NCBI GenBank assembly: GCA_019417975.1
Contig: DYCT01000085.1
Span: 1-7,715, forward strand
Source: Bacteroides sp.
Lineage (GTDB): Bacteria; Bacteroidota; Bacteroidia; Bacteroidales; Bacteroidaceae
DNA length: 7,715 nt
Direction: 5' to 3'
In this document: piece by piece, positions 1 through 6,326 of the stretch
Numbering within the stretch: position 1 is the first letter of the stretch
Layout: each line of letters opens with the position of its first letter
Made by a program: the position numbers and the translations under genes
Notes under the pieces: generated by a model
What the model saw: only the letters and a program-made list of their open reading frames with translations
What the model was told of the DNA's origin: nothing
The model's database searches: none

Positions 1-45
1 CTTTGGGTTATGAGCCCAACGAGCTACCAACTGCTCCACTCCGCG
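1..45 (-). tRNA. Initiator tRNA-Met (CAU), 5' part only, cut by the window edge
   Basis: Read on the minus strand from 45 to 1, the sequence gives a 7-nt acceptor strand (CGCGGAG), TG at positions 8-9, and a D stem GAGC/GCTC around an AGTTGGTA loop. Next comes an anticodon stem TTGGG/CCCAA closing the loop CTCATAA, so the anticodon is CAU (complement of 10-12). Three features indicate the initiator rather than elongator Met or Ile2 tRNA: a 5' C, three consecutive G-C pairs next to the anticodon loop, and A11-U24 in the D stem. The variable loop, T arm and 3' acceptor lie outside the window. A Bacteroides-type promoter sits directly upstream. Confidence 0.93.
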
Positions 46-68
46 ATGTTTATTTTTGATTTCGAGTG

Positions 69-99
69 CAAAGGTACAGCTTTTATTTTAACCTGCAAA
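69..99 (-). promoter_or_regulatory. Promoter of the initiator tRNA gene
   Basis: On the minus strand a TTTG -33 box (96-99) is followed after 19 bp by TACCTTTG (69-76). This is an exact match to the Bacteroidales housekeeping sigma consensus TTTG-N19-21-TAnnTTTG. Transcription would begin near position 62, about 15-20 nt before the tRNA 5' end at 45. That is a sensible short leader for a tRNA precursor. Confidence 0.85.
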
Positions 100-140
100 C
101 TTTTTAATAGATATTTTTCAACTAAAAATAATCATACAGC

Positions 141-157
141 TATATCAAATTGATATA
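141..157. repeat. 17-bp AT-rich palindrome between the tRNA and tetR promoters
   Basis: TATATCAA and TTGATATA form a perfect 8-bp inverted repeat around a single A at 149. It lies about 41 bp upstream of the tRNA -33 box and about 54 bp upstream of the tetR -33 box, in otherwise non-coding DNA. Its size and symmetry suit a dimeric regulator, but no known consensus is recognised. An AT-rich palindrome can also arise by chance. Confidence 0.5.
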
Positions 158-211
158 CAGAAAGATATAGATTTTCTTGTTTACACCTTTTAAATATATT
201 TTTTTCTTTTA

Positions 212-243
212 GTTGTATGGAAAGAATAAAAAGTGTACTTTTG
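212..243 (+). promoter_or_regulatory. Promoter of the tetR-fabG-rluA unit
   Basis: TACTTTTG (236-243) matches the Bacteroidales -7 consensus TAnnTTTG. Exactly 20 bp upstream is GTTG (212-215), a one-mismatch -33 box. Transcription should begin near 250. The in-frame ATG at 213 therefore cannot serve as the tetR start, which supports the ATG at 285 with a leader of roughly 35 nt. Confidence 0.75.
229..242. promoter_or_regulatory. Candidate operator overlapping the tetR -7 box
   Basis: AAAAGT (229-234) and ACTTTT (237-242) form a perfect 6-bp inverted repeat with a 2-nt centre, and its right arm lies inside the -7 element. A repressor bound here would block RNA polymerase, as expected for TetR autoregulation. 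The same pattern, AAAAG-N4-CTTTT, recurs at 874-887 just before fabG. Assignment to this TetR protein is inference from position and symmetry only. Confidence 0.4.
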
Positions 244-284
244 CTCAAATTTTAATGCATTGTGCAATCGAGATAATTCAAAAA

Positions 285-899
285 ATGACTGTATCCAAGA
301 CAAGAGCCAAATTAGTAGATGTAGCACGGCAATTATTTGCCAAGATGGGTGTGGAAAACACAACCATGAACGACATAGCCATTGCTTCTAAAAAAGGAAG
401 ACGCACGCTCTATACCTATTTTAAAAGCAAAGAAGAAATCTACGTCGCTGTAGTGGAACAGGAACTCGACATGTTGCAACAAAGTCTGCAAAAATTGGCT
501 GAAAAAGATATATCTCCCGACCAAAAGCTCGTGGAAATGATTTATGCCCGTTTGGAAGCCATAAAAGAAGCAGTATATCGCAACGGCACACTGCGTGCTA
601 ATTTCTTCCGAGACATCTGGAGAGTGGAAAAAGTCCGCAAAAAATTTGATGCCAAAGAAATTACTCTCATCAAAAGTATCTTGGCCGAAGGTCAAGAAAA
701 AGGGGTATTCCATATCGATGACATTAATGTGACAGCCGACATCATACACTATTGTGTGAAAGGTATCGAAGTACCATACATTCGCGGACAAATAGGTGCT
801 AACATCCCCGATGAAAAGCTACATATCTACGTTCAGCACATCGTATATGGAGCACTCGGCAGAAGAGAACCGGAAAAGGACACTTTTAATAAAGAATAA
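285..899 (+). CDS. TetR/AcrR-family transcriptional regulator
   Basis: This is a 204-aa cytoplasmic DNA-binding protein, a typical TetR length. Residues 5-50 form the N-terminal three-helix domain. Its helix-turn-helix runs from about Thr26 to Phe46 and ends in the family hallmark TLYTYFKSKEE. The rest (about 55-204) is helical and variable, and would be the ligand-binding and dimer domain; nothing in it identifies the ligand. In-frame ATGs lie upstream at 213 and 255. The first precedes the predicted transcription start and the second would leave almost no leader, while Met285 places the HTH at the normal distance from the N terminus. The gene ends 1 nt before fabG, so it probably heads that operon. 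A role in regulating fatty acid synthesis is suggested by that linkage but is not shown. Most TetR proteins are repressors. Confidence 0.9.
   Translation: MTVSKTRAKLVDVARQLFAKMGVENTTMNDIAIASKKGRRTLYTYFKSKEEIYVAVVEQELDMLQQSLQKLAEKDISPDQKLVEMIYARLEAIKEAVYRNGTLRANFFRDIWRVEKVRKKFDAKEITLIKSILAEGQEKGVFHIDDINVTADIIHYCVKGIEVPYIRGQIGANIPDEKLHIYVQHIVYGALGRREPEKDTFNKE
874..887. promoter_or_regulatory. Second AAAAG-N4-CTTTT inverted repeat, before fabG
   Basis: AAAAG (874-878), GACA and CTTTT (883-887) form a 5-bp inverted repeat with the same arms and spacing as the element over the tetR -7 box (229-242). It lies within the last codons of tetR, ending 13 bp before the fabG ATG. It could be a second operator or a small hairpin affecting fabG translation. 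Coding constraint and A/T richness make chance a serious alternative. Confidence 0.25.
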
Positions 900-900
900 T

Positions 901-1647
901 ATGGGATTATTAACAGGAAAAACAGCCCTCGTTACAGGAGCTGCTCGCGGTATCGGTAAAGCTATCGCACTGAAATTTGCTTCAGAAGGAGCAAACATCG
1001 CTTTTACCGACTTGGTAATTGATGAAAATGCAGAAAACACTGTAAAAGAAATCGAAGCTTTTGGCGTTAAAGCTAAAGGATACGCATCCAATGCTGCTAA
1101 TTTTGCTGAAACAGAAACCGTTGTAAACCAAATCAAAGAAGAATTCGGTTCCATCGATGTATTGGTAAACAATGCCGGTATCACAAAGGACGGCTTGATG
1201 ATGCGTATGAGCGAAGCTCAATGGGATGCTGTGATTGCTGTAAACTTGAAATCAGCATTCAACTTCATCCATGCTTGTACTCCTATCATGATGCGTCAGA
1301 AAGCAGGTAGCATCATCAACATGGCTTCTGTAGTAGGCGTTCATGGCAATGCCGGTCAATGCAACTATTCTGCTTCTAAAGCCGGCATGATTGGCTTGGC
1401 TAAATCTATCGCTCAGGAATTGGGTTCCAGAGGTATCCGTGCCAACGCTATCGCTCCGGGATTCATCATCACAGACATGACTGCCAAGCTCTCTGACGAA
1501 GTGAAAGCTGAATGGGCTAAGAAAATTCCTTTGCGCCGTGGCGGTACTCCTGAGGATGTAGCCAACATCGCTACGTTCCTTGCTTCGGACATGTCTTCAT
1601 ACGTATCCGGACAGGTAATCCAAGTAGATGGCGGTATGAATATGTAA
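901..1647 (+). CDS. fabG: 3-oxoacyl-[acyl-carrier-protein] reductase FabG
   Basis: This 248-aa classical short-chain dehydrogenase/reductase has the usual FabG length. FabG reduces 3-oxoacyl-ACP to (R)-3-hydroxyacyl-ACP with NADPH, the first reductive step of each type II fatty acid elongation cycle in the cytosol. Visible motifs are the Rossmann dinucleotide loop VTGAARGIG (11-19), NNAG (90-93), and the catalytic tetrad Asn115, Ser143, Tyr156 and Lys160 (YSASK). The PG motif is near 186-187, and the C terminus GQVIQVDGGMNM is characteristic of FabG. The frame is open upstream into tetR, but homology starts at Met901 (MGLLTGKTALVTG), 1 nt after the tetR stop, which suggests translational coupling. 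Its codons look more uniform than its neighbours' (many GCT, GGT, ATC and GTA), as expected of a highly expressed housekeeping gene. Another SDR with different substrates is possible but less likely given the C terminus. Confidence 0.93.
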   Translation: MGLLTGKTALVTGAARGIGKAIALKFASEGANIAFTDLVIDENAENTVKEIEAFGVKAKGYASNAANFAETETVVNQIKEEFGSIDVLVNNAGITKDGLMMRMSEAQWDAVIAVNLKSAFNFIHACTPIMMRQKAGSIINMASVVGVHGNAGQCNYSASKAGMIGLAKSIAQELGSRGIRANAIAPGFIITDMTAKLSDEVKAEWAKKIPLRRGGTPEDVANIATFLASDMSSYVSGQVIQVDGGMNM

Positions 1648-1650
1648 AAA

Positions 1651-2325
1651 ATGAAGGTCGTCTACGAAGATAATCATATCATTGTTGTCAACAAGAACAG
1701 CTCTGAAATTGTTCAAGGCGACAAAACCGGAGATACTCCTCTTTCAGAACTGGTAAAACAGTATCTGAAAGAGAAGTATCAAAAACCGGGTAATGTTTTT
1801 GTTGGTGTCACACACCGACTCGACCGTCCGGTCTGTGGGCTGGTAATATTTGCCAAGACCAGCAAAGCCTTGTCGCGCCTAAACACAATGTTTAAAGACG
1901 GTGAAGTACACAAAACCTATTGGGCCATCGTTAAAAACCGTCCGCCACACCTTGAAGGAAAACTGATACACTACATGACGCGCAATGAGAAGCAAAACAA
2001 ATCATTTGCTTACGACAAGGAGGTGAAGGGGAGTAAGAAAGCAATACTAAACTACCGACTCATCTCTCATTCCGATAATTATTTCTTACTGGAAATAGAC
2101 TTGAAAACAGGTCGCCATCATCAAATCAGATGTCAGTTGGCTAAAATGGGCTGTCCTATTAAGGGCGATTTAAAATACGGTTTCCCTCGTTCAAATCCAG
2201 ACGGAGGCATCAGCCTGCAAGCACACAAAGTAAACTTTATCCATCCGGTATCCAAACAACTTATCGAGATAGAAGCACCTATCCCCGATGATGCACTCTG
2301 GAAAGCCTTAGCCCTTCAGTCATAG
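1651..2325 (+). CDS. RluA-family RNA pseudouridine synthase, single-domain
   Basis: This 224-aa enzyme isomerises uridine to pseudouridine in rRNA or tRNA. The catalytic motif HRLDR (55-59) supplies the nucleophile Asp58. The later family motifs LKTGRHHQIR (151-160) and GDLKYG (172-177) line the active site. The protein starts directly with the catalytic fold (VVYEDNHIIVVNK) and lacks the N-terminal S4 RNA-binding domain of RluC/RluD-type enzymes. It resembles the compact RluA/TruC size class, but the target nucleotide cannot be assigned from the sequence. The start ATG lies 3 nt after the fabG stop, so the gene is very probably the last of the tetR-fabG-rluA transcript. It converges with the sigma54 regulator gene 56 bp further on. 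The frame is intact and all key residues are present. Confidence 0.9.
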   Translation: MKVVYEDNHIIVVNKNSSEIVQGDKTGDTPLSELVKQYLKEKYQKPGNVFVGVTHRLDRPVCGLVIFAKTSKALSRLNTMFKDGEVHKTYWAIVKNRPPHLEGKLIHYMTRNEKQNKSFAYDKEVKGSKKAILNYRLISHSDNYFLLEIDLKTGRHHQIRCQLAKMGCPIKGDLKYGFPRSNPDGGISLQAHKVNFIHPVSKQLIEIEAPIPDDALWKALALQS

Positions 2326-2366
2326 AAAGATTGGAATCTATTTTATGTATCTTGCACATGGGTGCA
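2322..2366. terminator. Weak hairpins in the convergent gap, possible terminator region
   Basis: ATAGA (2322-2326) can pair with TCTAT (2337-2341) across the rluA stop codon, and a short run of T follows. TGCAC (2353-2357) pairs with GTGCA (2362-2366) around ATGG. Both stems are only 5 bp and neither has a strong U-tract on either strand. Termination must occur somewhere between these converging genes, but these are poor examples of intrinsic terminators. Confidence 0.25.
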
Positions 2367-2381
2367 TTGTAACCTTATTCA

Positions 2382-3749
2382 CTAAATAAGATCATACAAC
2401 TTCAGCTTGTTGTAAAGTGTCTTTCGGTCGATTCCTAAAAGTAAAGCAGCCTTGCTCTTGTTGTTTTGTGTCTGCCGCAAAGCTTCCATTATCTGTTCTT
2501 TCTCACGATTGCTTTGATGCAACGCCAATGACTCCGGTAATGCATGGCAGACTTGTTGCTCCAATCCCAATTCTATCGGAGTAATATAATCGTGTTGCGC
2601 CAATAGGGTAGCTCTCTTTACCACATTTTTCAGTTGTCGCAAGTTGCCCGGCCAAGCATAAGCCAAGATTGCGCTTTGTGCCTTGACATCAAAGCCAGAC
2701 ACTTGCTTGCCCAATTCCAGATTGGCTTGGTCTAAAAAAAAGTTTGCAAACAGAAGGATGTCGTTCTGACGCTCGCGCAACTCCGGTATCTGTAGGGTAA
2801 ATTCATTAAGACGGTGATAAAGGTCCTCACGAAACTGTCCTTTTTCAATGGCTATCTGCAAATCTTCATTCGTAGCAGATACAAGTCGCACATCTACAGC
2901 CACCTCTTGAGTCCCTCCTATCGGACGTATACGTCGTTCTTGTAAAGCACGTAGCAACTGTACCTGCACTTCATAACTCAGATTACCCACTTCATCTAAG
3001 AAGAGAGCTCCTCCATTGGCTAAGACAAAAGCTCCGGTTTTATCCGACAAGGCTCCTGTAAAAGAACCTTTCATATGGCCAAAGAACTCTGATGCTGCCA
3101 AATCTTTCGGGATAGCACCACAGTCGATTGCTACAAACGGTTTTCCTTCTCGCTTGCTTAATTGATGAATGCGATGTGCCACATATTCTTTACCCGTCCC
3201 ACTGGCTCCATTGATAAGTACAGACATGTTGGTAGGAGCTACCAAACGGACATAATTGTACAACTTCCGTGCAGCATCGCTCTCTCCTTCCAAGAAATGA
3301 GACGCTGACTCATGTCTGTCTTTTTCCTCGATATTATTTCCTTTCTTCTTGTTCGGTCGGCTATCCGGCATATTAGCAGGAGCTGATTTTTCCTGCAACG
3401 CTTCCTTTATCTTCTTAAGCAGTTCAGCAGGATTAACAGGTTTGGCAATGTAATCGCTCGCCCCCGACTTCATCGCTTCAACAGCTGTCTGTATGTCGGC
3501 ATAACCAGTCATAATGATAAAAGGCAACACATGGCCTACTTGATTCATCCACCGGAGCAGATGAATACCATCCCCATCAGGCAATCGGAGATCGGACAAT
3601 ACCAGTTCAAAGCTCCCTTCCGCAAGCATTTTTCTCGCACGCGATAAACTACTCACTGTCTCAACTATAAACCCTTGTTTGCCAAGCCAAGTCTTCAACA
3701 TCAAGCTGAAAGTGATGTCGTCTTCTACTATCAATAAGGAAACACTCAT
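2382..3749 (-). CDS. NtrC-family sigma54-dependent response regulator
   Basis: This 455-aa activator has the standard receiver, AAA+ and Fis-HTH layout. The receiver (about 4-118) has the acidic pocket Glu9/Asp10/Asp11, phospho-acceptor Asp53 (LSDLRLPDGDG), Thr81 and Lys103. A charged linker (about 120-150) follows. The AAA+ domain (about 153-390) has Walker A GASGTGKE (181-188), the sigma54-contact loop as GSFTGA (228-233), Walker B ALFLDEVG (248-255), and the arginine-containing segment FREDLYHRLN (307-316). The C-terminal Fis-type HTH (about 420-452) reads KSKAALLLGIDRKTLYNKL. Once phosphorylated, such proteins oligomerise and hydrolyse ATP to open sigma54 promoters. The hybrid kinase gene lies 75 nt upstream on the same strand and is the obvious partner. 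A separate -7 element lies in that gap. I saw no convincing -24/-12 sigma54 promoter in the intergenic DNA here, so its targets are probably elsewhere. Confidence 0.95.
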   Translation of the reverse strand: MSVSLLIVEDDITFSLMLKTWLGKQGFIVETVSSLSRARKMLAEGSFELVLSDLRLPDGDGIHLLRWMNQVGHVLPFIIMTGYADIQTAVEAMKSGASDYIAKPVNPAELLKKIKEALQEKSAPANMPDSRPNKKKGNNIEEKDRHESASHFLEGESDAARKLYNYVRLVAPTNMSVLINGASGTGKEYVAHRIHQLSKREGKPFVAIDCGAIPKDLAASEFFGHMKGSFTGALSDKTGAFVLANGGALFLDEVGNLSYEVQVQLLRALQERRIRPIGGTQEVAVDVRLVSATNEDLQIAIEKGQFREDLYHRLNEFTLQIPELRERQNDILLFANFFLDQANLELGKQVSGFDVKAQSAILAYAWPGNLRQLKNVVKRATLLAQHDYITPIELGLEQQVCHALPESLALHQSNREKEQIMEALRQTQNNKSKAALLLGIDRKTLYNKLKLYDLI

Positions 3750-3778
3750 TTGCCAATCGGTATTTTAGATACGTGACA

Positions 3779-3786
3779 CAAAGGTA
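3779..3786 (-). promoter_or_regulatory. -7 promoter element of the sigma54 regulator gene
   Basis: On the minus strand TACCTTTG (3779-3786) matches TAnnTTTG exactly and is identical to the -7 box of the tRNA promoter in this window. It gives a leader of about 24 nt to the ATG at 3749. A good TTTG -33 box is missing at the right spacing; TGTT (3806-3809) at 19 bp is the nearest. The promoter may therefore be weak or activator-assisted, and the gene may also be read from the kinase upstream. Confidence 0.6.
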
Positions 3787-3824
3787 CTGCTATTTTTAAA
3801 AGAGGAACAGCACCCGACTATTTT

Positions 3825-6314
3825 TTAACACGATTCTACTTGTTTACGCACCTTTTCCAAGACTTCACGAAGAGCATCGACAGCTTTGCAAGTATACTCC
3901 TCCATCTCTACAGAAAAAGGTTCGTTACGCTGTTCTTCCAACCACTGAAGGGCTGCAACACACGTTTTAGCGTTAACCATCCGTTGTAACGGCAGCAGTT
4001 TATGTGCCAATGCAGAAATGGCAACTGCATCTTTAGCAACCAAAGCCTCATCCAACTCTTGTAAACCAGAGCGTATATCTTCCATAAACGAACGAAGTAT
4101 CTCGGTCGCCGCGGCTTTATCATCAGCCGAAAAAGCAGTCAATGCCTCCAGATGTAATTCTGAATCGGAGGTTGCAACTGCGCCTTCGGCGACATTCTCC
4201 TTCTTCCGACCAGTGACGCTGCCCAAAGTCTGCAGCAACTGACCAATCGTAAACGGTTTATGCAGACAAGCTTTAAATCCTTTTTCCAAAAAGTCTTCTT
4301 CCCGTATATCTGTTCTTGCCGTCATCGCTATCAAGGGTAACTGCGACTTACCAGATTTCCGTACTTGTTCCAGCAGTTGAAATCCATCCATACCAGGTAT
4401 TTGCACATCTGTCAGCAATACATCAAAAGGGGTTTCATTCAAAAGGCGCAAAAGTAAATCGGTCTGTTCGGTAACTACGACCTCTGCTCCTAACCGATGC
4501 AACATGGCTGAAATCAACTTAAGCTGAAGCAAATCGTCGTCTACCACCAACACTCGCAAACCGGCAATTGCATTATTGAGTTGAGGCAATTGTGGTTCTA
4601 CAGTTTTGCTCTCCATTTTCTCGGCATCGCCCGAAGCAAGTTTCAAAGGCAAACGCAACAGAAAACGTGTGCCCTCACCTACCCGACTATAAACTTTCAT
4701 TTCTCCCTTAAGCAAATCTACCCACTTCCGCACAATTGAAAGTCCTAGTCCAAAACCTTCCTCACCCTGTGCATTACTCAAACGAGTAAATTCTTGAAAC
4801 ATAGAGTCAAGCCCTTCGGATGGGATTCCCTTGCCTGTATCACGCACCACAAGTTGTAGTTTCCCCTGCTCATAGGTTGCCAACAAGTCTATTTCTCCTT
4901 CGGAGGTAAACTTAATGGCATTAGATAGTAAGTTGTCTATAATCTGCCGAATGGCAAATGGAGCACCCACAAACGAAGCAGTACGAAGTTCGGATTCGAC
5001 ATCAACACGCAAGGACAACCCTTTCTGCACAGCCAATGGCTCAAAACAAGTATAGATTTCATCGAACAACTGTCCCGGACGGAAAGAAACACAGGTTATC
5101 TCCATCTTATTCGAATCCAGCTTATAATAATCAAGCAAAGCATCAACCAATTTAAGCAGATGCTGTGCCGATGTCTTTATTGAGTTCAAATAATCGCGTT
5201 GTCGGCCATCACTCAGCAAATAGTCCAACAAGTCGGCATATCCGATTATTGCTCCTGCCGGTGCTTTCAAATCATGGGTAATCGTAAGCATCAACCGTTC
5301 ACGAGCCACCAATAAGTTTTCCGCCCTACGTTTTGCATCTTCCAACTCTCGCCTATATCGATTGCTCCGCGTAATATCTCTCCAAATAAAAATCAAGAAG
5401 ACAACTGCTAATATCACCGACCCGATGGCCAAGCCACCTACCGTACGTACAGATTCGGAACGAATACGCCTCAGCTGTTGCCGTTTTGCAAGATACTGCG
5501 CTTCCTCTTCCTGCTCAAAGACTTGAAGCTGCCGGTTTATCTTTGCCGTCAATATATTTCCATCTGCCCGCAAACGATTGGAACGTTTCCGAAGCATATC
5601 GCTTCGCTTCTGCTGCTTATTCACTAACTCCAACTGAATATTGCGCAAAATATCGGTCACCGTATCACCCGGATTATAATCTTGTGTAAGGGTATCTGTC
5701 ACATATTCATGAGCGGTATGAGTTACGGTAGCTGTATCCATCTTTCCCGGAGAAAAGGCTTCTGCCAACCTTTTAAAAAAGCCTTTCCGTTTCTTCTGCA
5801 CTTGATAGGAATTCTGATGTACCTTTACTTTGGTCTGTACCCGTTCTTGATGAACAACAGAATCCCGTTGCTCAATAATCAGATTTACCTGCTGCATATA
5901 AGCAGCATCCAATGTCGTATCATTGACAGCTCGAAGCAACAGAAACATATTCTGCTCCTTACGTACTAAAAGCGAAGAGATGCTATCCAAACGTTGTCTT
6001 TGCAGCGAATCGCCTGTCAACTGGCGCAAAGAATCAATACCAGTCACAGCCTTCTTCATGGTCAGATGATAGGAAGGATAATCCGAGATACGTCCTGTGC
6101 TGACCGACTGTCCGATTACTTCTGCTTCATAGAGTTTAACCAAAACAGCTCGCATACGCTTACGCTTAGCGTCCAATTCCATTTCATAGGTCTCAGGTTC
6201 TGCCAAGCTTTCCATTTCTTTCGAGATGAAATAAACCGCATAAGCCAAGAGACCGATAAGCAGTAAATAGCCAACTGCCACTTTCTGTTTAGTTCTCCTT
6301 GACTGCAATTTCAT
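3825..6314 (-). CDS. Membrane-bound hybrid sensor histidine kinase (HK-REC-HPt)
   Basis: This 829-aa protein has membrane segments at about 12-31 and 292-311, enclosing a largely helical periplasmic region of about 260 residues. A short charged helical linker leads to the HisKA domain with phospho-acceptor His347 (THDLKAP). The ATPase domain has its N box at 461-470 (DNLLSNAIKF motif, Asn465), G1 DTGKGI (492-497) and G2 GLGLSI (522-527). A receiver (about 586-700) has Asp592-594, acceptor Asp636 (TDVQIPGMDG), Thr665 and Lys686. A C-terminal HPt domain (about 720-829) carries His771 in AHKLLPLQ. This supports a relay His347 to Asp636 to His771 and then to a separate regulator, most simply the adjacent NtrC-type protein. 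The gene starts 12 nt after the MATE gene, so the two are probably co-transcribed. The sensor region matches no domain I can name; a helical-bundle or CHASE3-like fold is possible. Confidence 0.94.
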   Translation of the reverse strand: MKLQSRRTKQKVAVGYLLLIGLLAYAVYFISKEMESLAEPETYEMELDAKRKRMRAVLVKLYEAEVIGQSVSTGRISDYPSYHLTMKKAVTGIDSLRQLTGDSLQRQRLDSISSLLVRKEQNMFLLLRAVNDTTLDAAYMQQVNLIIEQRDSVVHQERVQTKVKVHQNSYQVQKKRKGFFKRLAEAFSPGKMDTATVTHTAHEYVTDTLTQDYNPGDTVTDILRNIQLELVNKQQKRSDMLRKRSNRLRADGNILTAKINRQLQVFEQEEEAQYLAKRQQLRRIRSESVRTVGGLAIGSVILAVVFLIFIWRDITRSNRYRRELEDAKRRAENLLVARERLMLTITHDLKAPAGAIIGYADLLDYLLSDGRQRDYLNSIKTSAQHLLKLVDALLDYYKLDSNKMEITCVSFRPGQLFDEIYTCFEPLAVQKGLSLRVDVESELRTASFVGAPFAIRQIIDNLLSNAIKFTSEGEIDLLATYEQGKLQLVVRDTGKGIPSEGLDSMFQEFTRLSNAQGEEGFGLGLSIVRKWVDLLKGEMKVYSRVGEGTRFLLRLPLKLASGDAEKMESKTVEPQLPQLNNAIAGLRVLVVDDDLLQLKLISAMLHRLGAEVVVTEQTDLLLRLLNETPFDVLLTDVQIPGMDGFQLLEQVRKSGKSQLPLIAMTARTDIREEDFLEKGFKACLHKPFTIGQLLQTLGSVTGRKKENVAEGAVATSDSELHLEALTAFSADDKAAATEILRSFMEDIRSGLQELDEALVAKDAVAISALAHKLLPLQRMVNAKTCVAALQWLEEQRNEPFSVEMEEYTCKAVDALREVLEKVRKQVESC

Positions 6315-6326
6315 ACCTTATTTATA

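Noticed and set aside
213..284. N-terminal extension of the TetR protein by 24 residues from the ATG at 213
   Set aside because: The predicted promoter lies at 212-243, so the ATG at 213 is upstream of the transcription start. The extension is also not part of the TetR fold.
333..791. Long open frame of 152 codons on the minus strand inside tetR
   Set aside because: It lies wholly antisense to a recognisable TetR gene, its translation shows no known motif, and it has no promoter or intergenic start region.
796..900. N-terminal extension of FabG by 35 residues overlapping tetR
   Set aside because: FabG homology begins at the ATG at 901 directly before the Rossmann fold; the extension only reads tetR in another frame.
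819..1221. Two minus-strand open frames inside the start of fabG
   Set aside because: They overlap conserved FabG motifs on the other strand. Their openness follows from the codon composition of fabG.
2374..2390. CTTATT/AATAAG inverted repeat with a 5-nt loop at the end of the sigma54 regulator gene
   Set aside because: It is a 6-bp AT-dominated stem overlapping the stop codon without a U-tract, too weak to call a terminator.
4958..6266. Several plus-strand open frames of 65-95 codons within the kinase gene
   Set aside because: All are antisense to conserved kinase domains or its sensor region, with no recognisable motifs or promoters.
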